Shown here piece by piece: positions 26,301 through 35,000 of a DNA stretch of 64,000 bases; within the stretch, counting starts at the first letter, position 1; every line of letters begins with the position of its first letter. The notes under the pieces are model-generated. The model did not search any database, was not told the DNA's origin, and saw nothing but the letters and a program-made list of their open reading frames with translations. This DNA is from Acidobacteriota bacterium (GTDB lineage: Bacteria; Acidobacteriota; Blastocatellia; Pyrinomonadales; Pyrinomonadaceae): contig QHXI01000073.1 of NCBI GenBank assembly GCA_003222895.1, positions 1,880-65,879 of the forward strand. Reading direction: 5' to 3'. The translations under genes and the position numbers were made by a program.

Positions 26301-27765
26301 TCTGTATCTGGTCGGACGATCGAAAGACATCATCGTCGACACAAACGGCAAGAATGTCTATCCGGACGAGGTCGAAGAAGTCTACCAGGAGTCGCCTTAC
26401 ATCAAAGAGATTAGCGTCATTGGATTACCGGACGGCATCGGCGAGAAAGTTGCTTGCCTGGTCGTGCCCGATTACGAATACGACATCGCGCTGTCGCGCA
26501 CCGAAGTGAAACAAAAGATCGACGAACACTTCCGCGAGGTGTCGGGCAAGCTGCCGTACTACAAGCGCGTCAAGCTTCTGCATTTTACCGACGACGAGCT
26601 GCCACGCACGGCGACGCGTAAAGTAAAGCGACGCGAGGTCGTGAAGATGATGCAGGAGATCGAGCAAGACGCACGGGCTTCCTCGGCAGACGCTATAGCC
26701 GAAGAAGTTACCGGCGATGCAGCCTGGCTCATCAGCATTGTCGCGTCGGTGTCGAACCGCTCGCTGGATGAAGTATCGATGAACACCCGGCTTGCCGATC
26801 TCGGCTTCGACAGTTTGATGTTCGTCGAACTGGCGCAGTCGATCGAAAACGCCGGCGGATCAATCACAGCCCCTGAACGCCTGAATGAAGTGCAGGACAT
26901 TCGCGAACTGCTCACCGTTGTCAATCGGCAAACGACTCAAGGCCCACGCAATGAACAGGGTCGCTTGCGACTGGATTCTGAAAAAGATGAAGAGATTCAC
27001 ATCCCCGAATTTCTAAAACTAATTGGAAACAAGACCGTCGAGATGGCGCAGCGCACTCTGTACGAACGAATTCTGCGCACCAAGTACGAAGGCCGGAGCA
27101 ACATTCCTTTTCACACTAATTTCATCGTGGCCGCGAATCACTCGTCGCACCTCGACATGGGTTTGGTAAAGATGGCGCTGGAAGATGCGGGCGAAGATTT
27201 GGTGGCGCTGGCGGCGGCCGATTATTTCTTTGACACGAAATACAAGCGCGCCTACATGGAGAACTTCACGAACCTGGTGCCGATGGAACGCACCGGATCG
27301 CTGCGCCAATCGCTGCGGCACGCGCGATCGTTTCTCGACCGCGGATACAATGCGTTGATCTTCCCGGAAGGCACGCGTTCGATGACTGGAAAGATGGCTG
27401 ACTTCAAACCGGTGATCGGCTATCTCGCGTTGGCTGCGCGTGTCGGCATTCTGCCGATTTATCTGCAGGGAACTTACGATGCATTTCCGAAGGGCTCGAC
27501 CATCCTGAGAAGCCGCGACGTTGGCGCGCGCGTTGGGCGCTTCATTGAAATCGAAGAGCTGGAAGAGATGACGCGCGGGCTGCCGCGCGCAGAGGCGTAT
27601 CGCTTGATCGCCGCGCGCGTGCGTCACGACGTTGTCAACTTGCGCGATCGCACCAAGGTGAAATTCGATCCGCAATCGATCCATGAAGAGTGGCAGGCTG
27701 AGCGGCGAGCCGGTAAGTTGCGAATCGAAGCAAGTGACGAAGAATTCGCGGCAGCAGAAGCATAA
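23329..27765 (+). CDS. elbD: ElbD-like fused fatty acyl reductase / acyl-ACP ligase / ACP / acyltransferase
   Basis: The 1478 aa contain, in order: an SDR-type thioester reductase domain (LIGGTGFLGKVTL near 17-29; YTYTKSLGEQ near 275), an AMP-forming ligase (LIFTSGTTGRPKGVMLSHRN near 723-743; YTGDLG near 979), an acyl-carrier domain (LGFDSLMF, with Ser1162 as the pantetheine site) and a PlsC-type acyltransferase (NHSSHLD starting at Asn1270; FPEGTRS at 1345). This order matches Myxococcus xanthus ElbD, which is required for bacterial ether-lipid formation. It probably loads fatty acids, reduces them to alcohols and acylates a glycerol backbone. The symbol is by architecture, not by alignment. 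Confidence 0.82.
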   Translation: MMTNKLSPTDIFNGRKMFLIGGTGFLGKVTLSMLLHRFPNIGRVYVTVRARSQEESETRFWNNVISTPPFDPVRERYGAAFEDFIRDKVAIVGGDIAEHNLGFTEEEAERVAKDIDVIINSAGNVTFNPTLESALRTNVVGTQNVIAFTKRMKRPCLVHISTCFVAGNRSGAVWENDAVVGYFPRKEELKGVEFSVQKEIADCAKMSERAREEAKDAMRLAQFREQARKRLNEELRDADDPDALGLAVARERKVWTRNRLTELGVERAAFWGWPNIYTYTKSLGEQLVAAETEIVRGIVRPSIVESAKDYPFPGWNEGFTTTAPIIFMTLKGQRQLPANPKLILDITPVDQVASVMLAVAAQACIEEPKLVHQAATGDSNPNDMERIIGLVGLFRRQEESKKNDSLRIFHEISARLEPFQVSPERFEATSIPMMNNAAKKVSSLLDKAKPRWGGGRYEGVINRMKQTVDRVEQKTREAKEAFEMFNPFTLENAYVFRSDNIRALFNRISEDEQQLLTWNPEKFDWYDYWLKVHMPGLNKWVLPTLEEDMRAQPKRVYTYRDLLEMFETTTKRHATRVAMRIERDGHKEQYTYADLGELATRAASFFASQGIKHGDRVMLFSHNAPEWGMTYFGVLRAGATCIPVDPESSTEEVVNFARAGEASGIVISDRLKQERSALPDQLKAAALDSVKLWTFDEVFELPDQETEDERIAMLPSRVTAQSVASLIFTSGTTGRPKGVMLSHRNLTSMVSMLSSVFDMDTSDGVLSVLPLHHTFEFSTGFLTPLSRGAQITYLDELNSENLAKAIKNGHVTGMVGVPALWELLHRRIKNRLHDRGKWVGETADLLIKFNAWLRDTTPLNFGQLLFYPIHEGMGGRVRYFISGGSALNEKVQRDFQGLGFTILEGYGLTEASPVLTVTRPENRMLAGTVGKSLPGVEIRIADPDQSGVGEVIARGPNVMLGYFGNEEATREALVDRWLYTGDLGRIDDEGNLYLVGRSKDIIVDTNGKNVYPDEVEEVYQESPYIKEISVIGLPDGIGEKVACLVVPDYEYDIALSRTEVKQKIDEHFREVSGKLPYYKRVKLLHFTDDELPRTATRKVKRREVVKMMQEIEQDARASSADAIAEEVTGDAAWLISIVASVSNRSLDEVSMNTRLADLGFDSLMFVELAQSIENAGGSITAPERLNEVQDIRELLTVVNRQTTQGPRNEQGRLRLDSEKDEEIHIPEFLKLIGNKTVEMAQRTLYERILRTKYEGRSNIPFHTNFIVAANHSSHLDMGLVKMALEDAGEDLVALAAADYFFDTKYKRAYMENFTNLVPMERTGSLRQSLRHARSFLDRGYNALIFPEGTRSMTGKMADFKPVIGYLALAARVGILPIYLQGTYDAFPKGSTILRSRDVGARVGRFIEIEELEEMTRGLPRAEAYRLIAARVRHDVVNLRDRTKVKFDPQSIHEEWQAERRAGKLRIEASDEEFAAAEA

Positions 27766-27773
27766 AAATATTC

Positions 27774-27921
27774 ATCCACAGATTTCACAGATTACACAGA
27801 TTAGCCAAACAAGGTCAGGAACATGCATAACAGGCCGAAGAGAATTTGGTAAAGACTTTTCGTCCTTGCTTGTTCCCTCTTGCCCTGTTTTTGAATCTGT
27901 GAAATCTGCGTAATCTGTGGA
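27774..27921. repeat. Inverted arms of a 9-bp word (CACAGATTA type), no ORF
   Basis: Left arm 27774-27803 reads ATCCACAGATTTCACAGATT and on in 9-bp steps. The right arm 27894-27921 is the inverse (AATCTGTGAAATCTGCGTAA then TCTGTGGA). The loop has a smaller inverted pair (GGAACA/TGTTCC). It lies between the elbD-like stop and the SDR start, 11 bp before ATG 27933. The same word family is at 31938-32053. Confidence 0.8.
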
Positions 27922-27932
27922 CTAATTTCCTA

Positions 27933-29015
27933 ATGGCAACTAAAACTCCAAAAAAACGAACCGCGGAGATCGTGCCGAAGAAAAGCACAAAGCGTCACGC
28001 TGCCGTAGTCAAGAAGGTTCCGCCGACGACTCTGATCACCGGCGGCACGGGCTTTCTCGGTTCGCACCTCGTCCGGCAACTTGTCGAATCGGGGGCGAAA
28101 GACATTCGCGTAATGGCCACTTCCATTCCTGAATGGCTGTTGGGGTTGGGCGTCGATACCTTTGAGGGTTCGGTAACGAACGCTGACGACGTGGCGCGCG
28201 CGGTCGATGGCGTCACGGAGATTTATCATCTTGCGGGAAAAGTTTCGCGCGACAAAGATAACTCGCGCGAAATGTACAAGCTGCACGTCGATGGCACGCG
28301 CCTGCTTTGCGATGCGGCGACGAAAGCCGGCGTGAAGACCATGGTGCTGGCGTCGAGCAGCGGCACAATTGCCGTCAGCGAAACGGCTGACGTGGTCGCG
28401 GACGAAACTTATTCAGCGCCGCTCGATATTATCGCGCGCTGGCCTTATTACGCGAGCAAGGCTTATCAGGAAATGGGTGCGCTGGAAAGATTCAACGGAA
28501 AAGGCGCGCGGTTGGTGATCTTGAATCCTAGTCTGCTGCTTGGGCCAGGCGATGATCGGCTCAGTTCAACCAAAGTTGTTCTGGATTTCATGGCCCGAAA
28601 AATCGGCGCAGTTCCTAACGGCGGCCTGAACTTCGTCGATGTGCGCGACACGGCGCAGGCGTTTCGGGTGGCGATGCAGAAAGGTCGTCACGGCCACCGC
28701 TATTTGCTCGGCGCGGTAAATTGGACGTTTGTGAAATTCTTCGATCGACTCGAGCGGCTAACGAAAGTCGCTTCGCCCCGGCTCGCCTTCCCTTCGAAGT
28801 TCGCGATTGCCGGCGCGCAAGTGATCGATTCACTTTTCCGCCAATGGAACTTCACCTCGCCGGTTCAAGCTGACGAAGTCGAGATGGCCGAATACTTCTG
28901 GTACTTCAAGCACGATAAGGCTCGCCGCGAACTCGGTTTCACACCACGCGATCCGAGCGACACTCTGAACGATACTGTGCGTTACCTGCGCGAGAATTTT
29001 TTGGGCGGAAAGTGA
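27933..29015 (+). CDS. NAD(P)-dependent epimerase/3-beta-HSD-type SDR, lipid-cluster member
   Basis: The 360 aa begin with a Lys-rich leader (about 1-25), then an extended-SDR Rossmann fold: TLITGGTGFLGSHLV (about 31-45, GxxGxxG), IYHLAGKVSRD, and the catalytic YYASK (about 172-176), with SSS upstream as the partner Ser region. Segment LLGPGDDRLSSTK is typical of dihydroflavonol reductase/3-beta-HSD relatives. It would oxidise or reduce a hydroxyl on a lipid or sugar substrate. It follows the elbD-like gene on the same strand; context suggests it modifies the lipid product. Its start sits just after the repeat at 27774-27921. Confidence 0.82.
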   Translation: MATKTPKKRTAEIVPKKSTKRHAAVVKKVPPTTLITGGTGFLGSHLVRQLVESGAKDIRVMATSIPEWLLGLGVDTFEGSVTNADDVARAVDGVTEIYHLAGKVSRDKDNSREMYKLHVDGTRLLCDAATKAGVKTMVLASSSGTIAVSETADVVADETYSAPLDIIARWPYYASKAYQEMGALERFNGKGARLVILNPSLLLGPGDDRLSSTKVVLDFMARKIGAVPNGGLNFVDVRDTAQAFRVAMQKGRHGHRYLLGAVNWTFVKFFDRLERLTKVASPRLAFPSKFAIAGAQVIDSLFRQWNFTSPVQADEVEMAEYFWYFKHDKARRELGFTPRDPSDTLNDTVRYLRENFLGGK

Positions 29016-29020
29016 GCCGA

Positions 29021-29452
29021 TCAAATCGCTCCCAACTGCCGATACATTTTCATAAAATCAAAGTTGTTCCAGGCCTCGACGATTTTGCCGTCTTTGATGC
29101 GCGTGATCGTTACGCCGGTGAATTCGACTGGCGAATTGGTCGCTGCAAATCCCAAACTATCGCCTTGATGCTTGCCGCGCACGCTGCAACGCGTGGCCAC
29201 GCGATCGCCCTCAGCAATCTGATCTTCGACGACAACTTCGATGTTGGGAAACGCTTCGCGGAACTGCGAGTGAAAGGGGAGAAAGCCGCTTGGGCCTTTC
29301 AAAGGCGCGTTGACATCGTCCGACAGACCGTGCGCGATTCCTTCTTCAGCAAACATCTCGGGAATCGCATCCGCGCGGCCCTTGTTCCAAACTTCTTCGA
29401 ACCAGCGACGGACCAGAGTTTTGTTTTCTTCCAGGTTGTTTTGTTCTGACAT
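29021..29452 (-). CDS. SnoaL-like ester cyclase family protein
   Basis: The 143-aa protein has the SnoaL/NTF2-like fold pattern: NKTLVRRWFEEVWNKGRADA at the N-terminus, HSQFREAFPNIEVVVEDQIA, then VATRCSVRGKHQGD and EFTGVTITRIKDGKIVEAWN. Members include polyketide cyclases and many uncharacterised environmental enzymes. ATG 29452 is chosen because GGAGG lies just upstream; the frame opens further upstream but without support. Convergent with the SDR gene, 5 bp apart. Confidence 0.8.
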   Translation of the reverse strand: MSEQNNLEENKTLVRRWFEEVWNKGRADAIPEMFAEEGIAHGLSDDVNAPLKGPSGFLPFHSQFREAFPNIEVVVEDQIAEGDRVATRCSVRGKHQGDSLGFAATNSPVEFTGVTITRIKDGKIVEAWNNFDFMKMYRQLGAI

Positions 29453-29587
29453 GAGGAACCTCCGATTGAAATATTCTTGCGTCTGGGGCCGTGTCAGAAG
29501 CCCGCGCGTAAGCAAGGGCTCCATTTACCGATCATGCCCTCCCTAATGGTCGGGCTTCCGATACGAAAAGTGAATTAACAACTTGCT

Positions 29588-29989
29588 TTACTTCACATCC
29601 TTCTCGTCGATATGAAACTTGTGCAGGACGCGGTGCGCGGTCGGCGCCAGGATGATGCCCATAAGAGCGATGAAGATCACGCCGCTGAAGAGGGCGTATA
29701 TCGAAGCGAAGATTTTTGCAGTGTCGTTGGGCAGCTCGCGCACCGGGCCCATTCCACCGAGAATCATGGAAGCTTCCAGCAGCGAATCGACGAAGTTGAA
29801 GCCGGCGATGAAGTGATAGCCCACGATGCCGATTGAGAGCGCGATCGCCATTAACGCGACGGCGAGGGCAAGCGACCCCGCGATTCTCTGCACGTAAACC
29901 GAAATCGGCGCGAGCTTCTCGTGTCGCCGTTCAAATCGTCGCCATGATTCTTTAGGTCGCTTCGGCAATTCTTCATTCCTTACGGGCAA
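29588..29989 (-). CDS. Small membrane protein resembling a two-helix ion-channel module
   Basis: The 133 aa have a basic N-terminus (PKRPKESWRRFERRHEK), a transmembrane helix (about 33-57), a re-entrant-like segment FVDSLLEASMILGGMG (about 66-81), and a second helix (about 93-115), then a short cytoplasmic tail. This helix-pore-helix layout recalls two-helix K+ channels, but the usual TVGYGD filter is replaced by LGGMGPV, so channel activity is doubtful. The gene overlaps the diacylglycerol-kinase-like gene by 10 bp. Confidence 0.65.
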   Translation of the reverse strand: MPVRNEELPKRPKESWRRFERRHEKLAPISVYVQRIAGSLALAVALMAIALSIGIVGYHFIAGFNFVDSLLEASMILGGMGPVRELPNDTAKIFASIYALFSGVIFIALMGIILAPTAHRVLHKFHIDEKDVK

Positions 29990-30930
29990 CGCACGCGCAA
30001 GGCTCGGGGCACTACTTCGAAGGTGGCCGGCAGACGGCCGAGGACCTCGCCGTCCAATTCAACCCGAATCACTGCGTCTTTGCGAACCGGCCGGGCAACA
30101 ACCTGTTTTGCAAGCGCGTGCGTTACCTCGTTCATCCGCAGATGCGCGCCGAGATAAAGCCGCGGCGCATTCGAGAGAATCCGGAACGCGCTGGCGTCGC
30201 CGATCGTCACCACGTCGAATAATCCATCATCGATCTTTGCGCCGGGAGCGATCTTCATGGCGCCGCCGTAATACTTTCCATTTGCAACTGCAAGTTCAGC
30301 GATGCGCATGCGGCGCTCATCATGATCGTCCAGTTGCACATAAATTTCCGTGGGCGAACTTTGCAGGGTCGTCTGCACCGTCGCAGTCGCATAAGAAAGC
30401 TTGCTGGTTATTTTGCGAGGCGTGAAAGCGGGAATCCATTTTTTCGTCTCACCGCTGGCCGCGCGGTCAAGCACCGCGGTGCTCATGCCAAAGCTGGCAA
30501 CGTTGACGAAGAAGCGCGTCTCTCGCTCGTCCGCACCATTGACGAAAGTTACTCGCCCCGCGTCGATCACTCGCGTCCGGCCATCGCGCAACCCGCGCGC
30601 CGCGGCAGCGATGTTCGTCGGCAAACCGATCGTGCGCCGAAAGTCACTGCCGGTACCGCCGGGAAGAATCGCCAGCTCGGCTTCCGTGCTCGACTCGATG
30701 ATTCCGTTCGCGACTTCAGAAATCGTGCCGTCACCACCACAGGCGATGATGAGTTTTGTTCCTTGCTTCGCAGCGGCTGCCGCAAGTTCGCGCGCGTGAC
30801 CAGTGGCTTCGGTGAACGCGACGGTGAACGCTCCGAAATGTGTGCGCAGGTCGCTGGCGAACTTGGGCCAGTTCTCGCGCGTTGCGCCATCGGCGGATGC
30901 GGGATTAACAATAACGAGTGGTAATGGCAT
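29980..30930 (-). CDS. Diacylglycerol kinase catalytic-domain lipid kinase (YegS/BmrU type)
   Basis: The 316 aa show VIVNPASADG at the N-terminus, the nucleotide-binding GGDGTISEV (about 65-73), and GGTGSDFRRTIG (about 90-101), then a beta-rich C-terminal domain with DDGLFDVVTIGDAS. These proteins phosphorylate diacylglycerol or related lipids (or sphingosine-like amines) in the cytoplasm. It stands between other lipid genes (elbD cluster, PlsC-like gene) and overlaps the small membrane-protein gene, so it may supply phosphorylated backbone intermediates (inference). Confidence 0.88.
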   Translation of the reverse strand: MPLPLVIVNPASADGATRENWPKFASDLRTHFGAFTVAFTEATGHARELAAAAAKQGTKLIIACGGDGTISEVANGIIESSTEAELAILPGGTGSDFRRTIGLPTNIAAAARGLRDGRTRVIDAGRVTFVNGADERETRFFVNVASFGMSTAVLDRAASGETKKWIPAFTPRKITSKLSYATATVQTTLQSSPTEIYVQLDDHDERRMRIAELAVANGKYYGGAMKIAPGAKIDDGLFDVVTIGDASAFRILSNAPRLYLGAHLRMNEVTHALAKQVVARPVRKDAVIRVELDGEVLGRLPATFEVVPRALRVRCP

Positions 30931-30942
30931 CGGAGCAGTTTT

Positions 30943-31098
30943 ACCACAGAGGACACAGAGGAAGAAAAAAATCAGCCACGAAGATGCACAGAAGGCACAA
31001 ACGATAAAAGGGAAACCACGGCTGCGGTTGATAATCCTTTTGTGCTTCTCGTGCCTTTTTGTGGCTGATTAGATTTCCTCGGCGTCCTCTGTGGTTAA
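30943..31098. repeat. Nested inverted arms of CACAGAGG/GGCACAA words, no ORF
   Basis: The outer left arm ACCACAGAGGACACAGAGGA (30943-30962) is answered on the right by TTTCCTCGGCGTCCTCTGTG then GTTAA (31074-31098). An inner pair AATCAGCCACGAAGATGCAC (30970 on) is answered by GTGCCTTTTTGTGGCTGATT (31051-31070). The right arm encodes the last residues of the PlsC-like protein (LTTEDAEEI). Words of this CCACAGAGG type occur in many unrelated environmental genomes. Confidence 0.78.
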
Positions 31099-31932
31099 TT
31101 CATTTCCATAGAGAGCGCGATCGGTTTCACCAAGTTCGCCAATCTTACCCATGACAAACTCGCCAATCTCTTTATAAGTTCGGACGTGATCCCTTTTGGC
31201 GATGAACTCGGACAAATCGAGTTGCGCGCCGAAATGAATGCGAATCTTATCTCCGCCAAACCAATTCCCTAACACTTGTTTCGCCAAATTGTTTCCGAGT
31301 CCGGCAACGAAGACCGGAATCACCTGAGGATTGGCTTCTTTGATCAACTTGCCCAGGCCGGGCTGCGGCCGCAGAAACGAGTACGGATCGTTGTTCTTGT
31401 TGCGCGTGCCTTCGGGATGAAACCCGATCACGTTACCAGCGCCTTCACGGGAAAGTTGCGCCAGCCGTCGCATCGAATACTTGTCGAACGCGCGTTTCTC
31501 AGGCATCGGATTTTTGCCGGTAACAAAGAACGGCGGATACATCGACCACCATCCCATGATGAGATTCACCAACATGCCGATAGGATTTTGATAGTAGAAA
31601 CGGCCGCGCACCGGAAAGAAGAGTTGCTTCTGCCATTTCGTTTTCCGAAACAGAGTGGTCGACACGACGTACATGTCGAAGAACGATCGATGGTTTGCGA
31701 CGAGCAAGATAGGTCGCGTGTGATCGACGGCCTCGACATTCTCAAGTCCGTACACGCGCATCAGATTGTAAGTTGAAATATGAATCCATCCCGCGCCGAA
31801 GAAATTCTGACACCAGGTCCAGAAACGCTTCCAGCGGCCGAGATTCATTCGATGAGTGAGACGGAAAGCGAAGCGTTCAAAGGGAGAAAGAACGGCGAGT
31901 TCTTCGGCAGATGGAACGAGTGGCTCACGCAT
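31069..31932 (-). CDS. PlsC-type lysophospholipid acyltransferase
   Basis: The 287 aa contain the acyltransferase motifs NHRSFFDMYVV (block I, His and Asp catalytic pair, about 80-90) and HPEGTRNKN (block III, about 165), with LSREGAGNVIGF before it. They acylate glycerol-3-phosphate or lysophosphatidate at the membrane. The C-terminal nine residues (LTTEDAEEI) are encoded by a repeat arm and are unlikely to be ancestral. The ATG at 31932 is immediately preceded by another repeat arm (31938-32053), leaving no clear ribosome-binding site. Confidence 0.88.
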   Translation of the reverse strand: MREPLVPSAEELAVLSPFERFAFRLTHRMNLGRWKRFWTWCQNFFGAGWIHISTYNLMRVYGLENVEAVDHTRPILLVANHRSFFDMYVVSTTLFRKTKWQKQLFFPVRGRFYYQNPIGMLVNLIMGWWSMYPPFFVTGKNPMPEKRAFDKYSMRRLAQLSREGAGNVIGFHPEGTRNKNNDPYSFLRPQPGLGKLIKEANPQVIPVFVAGLGNNLAKQVLGNWFGGDKIRIHFGAQLDLSEFIAKRDHVRTYKEIGEFVMGKIGELGETDRALYGNELTTEDAEEI

Positions 31933-31937
31933 GATTC

Positions 31938-32053
31938 ATCCACAGATTACACAGATTACACAGATTGAGAAACAGCACACCGCTAACCTCTCAGGAATGC
32001 CATTTTCAAGCACGCTCACTCGTTTTGCCTTCTAATCTGTGTAATCTGTGGAT
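31938..32053. repeat. Inverted arms of the CACAGATTA word, second copy
   Basis: Left arm 31938-31968 is ATCCACAGATTACACAGATT continuing in 9-bp steps; the right arm 32034-32053 is its inverse AATCTGTGTAATCTGTGGAT. It fills the gap between metH (stop at 32056-32058) and the PlsC-like start. The loop (about 65 bp) has no ORF. Same word as 27774-27921. Confidence 0.8.
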
Positions 32054-32055
32054 GT

Positions 32056-35000
32056 TTATTCAATCGAAAAGTATCGCGCTTCGGGGTGATGAATGATAAT
32101 CGCCGACGTTGACTGTTCAGGATCGAGCTGAAACTCTTCGGTAAGTTCGACGTCGATGCGCGAAGGATCGAGCAGCTCAAACAACTTCCCTTGATCTTCC
32201 AAATTCGGACAGGCTGGATAACCAAAGCTGAACCGCGAGCCTTGATAACCCTGGCGAAATAGCTCATTCAAATTCTTCGCATCACGATCGGCGATACCGA
32301 GTTCCTCGCGAACCTTCTTGTGCCACAATTCAGCCAGCGCTTCGGCGCCCTCAACGCTCAAGCCGTGAAAGTAAAGATAGTCAGAATAGTTGTCGCTCTT
32401 GAAGAGTTGCTGCGAGTATTCGCTCGCGCGCCGGCCCATTGTGACGAGATGAAATGCCACGACATCCAGACGGCCTGACTCCACTGAAACGAAAAGATCG
32501 TTTCCCGCCGATTGGCAATGAAAGTAACCGTAAACCGCGCGCGGCACGAGCAACCCTTCGCGTTCGCTGCGCTGTTTCAATTCTTCATAAACCGGCCGCA
32601 CATGTTCCGCTACAAGTGTCTGATATTCTTCCGCGGATTTTCTTCCCTGCTTGAATTGCCACTGACCCTTGAAGAGCGCGGTTTCGTTAACGTAGGCGAA
32701 AACATCTGCCAGGGGAATGTCCTGGACGACGCGCGAGCCAAAGAAAGGCGGATCGGGAATCGGAACATCAGCTTTAACGCTCGAGCGAATGGTGTGCGTC
32801 GTATCGCCGGATACTTTTGCAGCGCCACGCGGTCTTGCTGGTTTACTGATGCCGAGCTTCGCATCTTCGCCGACGAGATCTTCCGACTCATCAATAAACC
32901 CGGTCGCATCCACCACCCCACGCGGGCTGCCCGCGCGAGGCCCCCGCTCCGCTCCCGGTACTGACTCCACGCTGGCCGTAGCGCCTTTTGCCGCTTGCTC
33001 GCCATTGCCGGACATCAGCTTGTCCATCGTGTACAGACCGGCAAACGCGTCGCGCGCATAGAAGAGCGTGCCCTTATAAAGCGACTTCAGATCGTCTTCC
33101 ACATAACGTCGCGTCAACGCCGCACCGCCGAGCACGACCGGGACATTGATCGCGCGTTCGTTCATGACTTCGAGATTCTCTTTCATGATAAGCGTCGATT
33201 TAACCAGCAGACCGCTCATGCCAATCGCGTCGGCCTTGTGTTCTTCGTACGAATTAAGAATCGTATCAATCGTTTGCTTGATGCCGAGGTTGACGACCTT
33301 GTAACCGTTATTCGTCAGGATGATATCGACCAGGTTCTTGCCGATGTCATGCACGTCGCCTTTCACGGTGGCGAGCACCATGACACCTTTCGAGGTCGCG
33401 CCGCCTTTCTTTTCCATGAACGGTTCAAGAAAGCGCACGGCCGCTTTCATCGCTTCGGCTGATTGCAGCACAAACGGAAGCTGCATTTGCCCGCTGCCGA
33501 AAAGCTCACCAACGACTTTCATTCCGTCGAGCAGAATGTTGTTGATGATGTCGAGCGCGGAGTACTTTTCGAGCGCTGTTCGCAATTCGTCTTCAAGGCC
33601 GATCTTTTCGCCGTCGATGATGTGATTCTTCAGACGTTCTTCGACCGTTGCGCCCTTACTGGCTTTCTTGGCGCTCTTGGCCTTCACGCCCTCGAACAGC
33701 TTGGTGAATTCAATCAGCGGATCGTAGGTGCAAACGTCGCCCTGGAATTGACGCCGGTCGTAAACCAAATCGAGCGCAACTTTCAGTTGGCGTTCTTCGA
33801 TGCGATTGAGCGGTTCGATCTTGCTGGCGTTGACGATCGCTGAGTCGAGACCCGCGGCAACGGCTTCATGCAGAAAGACGGAATTCAGCACGATGCGCGA
33901 GGCCGGATTTAATCCGAAGGAAACATTTGAAACGCCCAGAATCGTGAAGACGCCAGGAAGTTCCGACTTGATTCGGCGAATCCCCTCGACGGTTTCAAGC
34001 GCGTTGCGTCGATCCTCTTCGATGCCCGTTGAGATTGGCAGCGCCAGCGAATCGAAGAAAATATCGTCAGCGGGAATTCCGTACTTCGTCGTCGCTTGTT
34101 CGTACGCGCGCTTGGCGATGTTGAATTTTCCCTCGGCCGTGCGCGCCATTCCTTCCTCGTCGATCGTTCCAATCACAACGCTGGCGCCATACTTCTTCGC
34201 AAGTTCCAGGACCTTGGCAAAACGCGGCTCACCGTCTTCATAGTTCGTCGAGTTCAGAATGCACTTGCCACCGGAGTGCTGCAGCCCGGCTTCCATCTTC
34301 TGCCATTCGGTCGAATCGAACATCAAAGGAATCTTGACGTTCGTCACCAGCCGCGACGCCAGCTCGTGCATGTCTTTCTCGCCGTCGCGACCGACAAAGT
34401 CGACGTTGACGTCGAGTATGTGCGCGCCCTCGCGTTCCTGCTCGCGCGCGAGGGAAACCAAACCGTCCCAATCTTCGGCGTTCAGCAGGTCGCGCATTTT
34501 TTTCGATCCGCTCGCGTTGACGCGCTCGCCGACGATCAGAAACGAGGTATCCTGACGATAGGGTTGTTGAATAAAGATCGAAGAACTCGCAGCCGTTCGC
34601 GGCACGTCACGCTTTAGCGGCGCGAGATTTTTGACAGCGTCCACCACTGCTTTCAAATGCGCGGGCGTAGTGCCGCAACAACCGCCGACGATGTTCACAC
34701 CAAGGTCGCGGGCAAAATGCGCGAGGTCTTTCGAAAGCGATTCCGGCGTTTCTTTAAACACGGCGTGACCGCCTACATTTTCAGGAATGCCGGCGTTGGG
34801 AATAACCGAAACCGCGAACTTTGAGTTCTGACACAGATAGCGAACGTTCTCGCTCATCTGCTGCGGTCCGGTGGCGCAATTCATTCCCACAACGTCAATC
34901 GGAAACGGTTCGATGGCCGTCAGCGCCGCGCCGATTTCAGTGCCCATCAACATCGTGCCGAAGGCTTCGATGGTGACTTGTGCAATCACCGGCACGCGAC

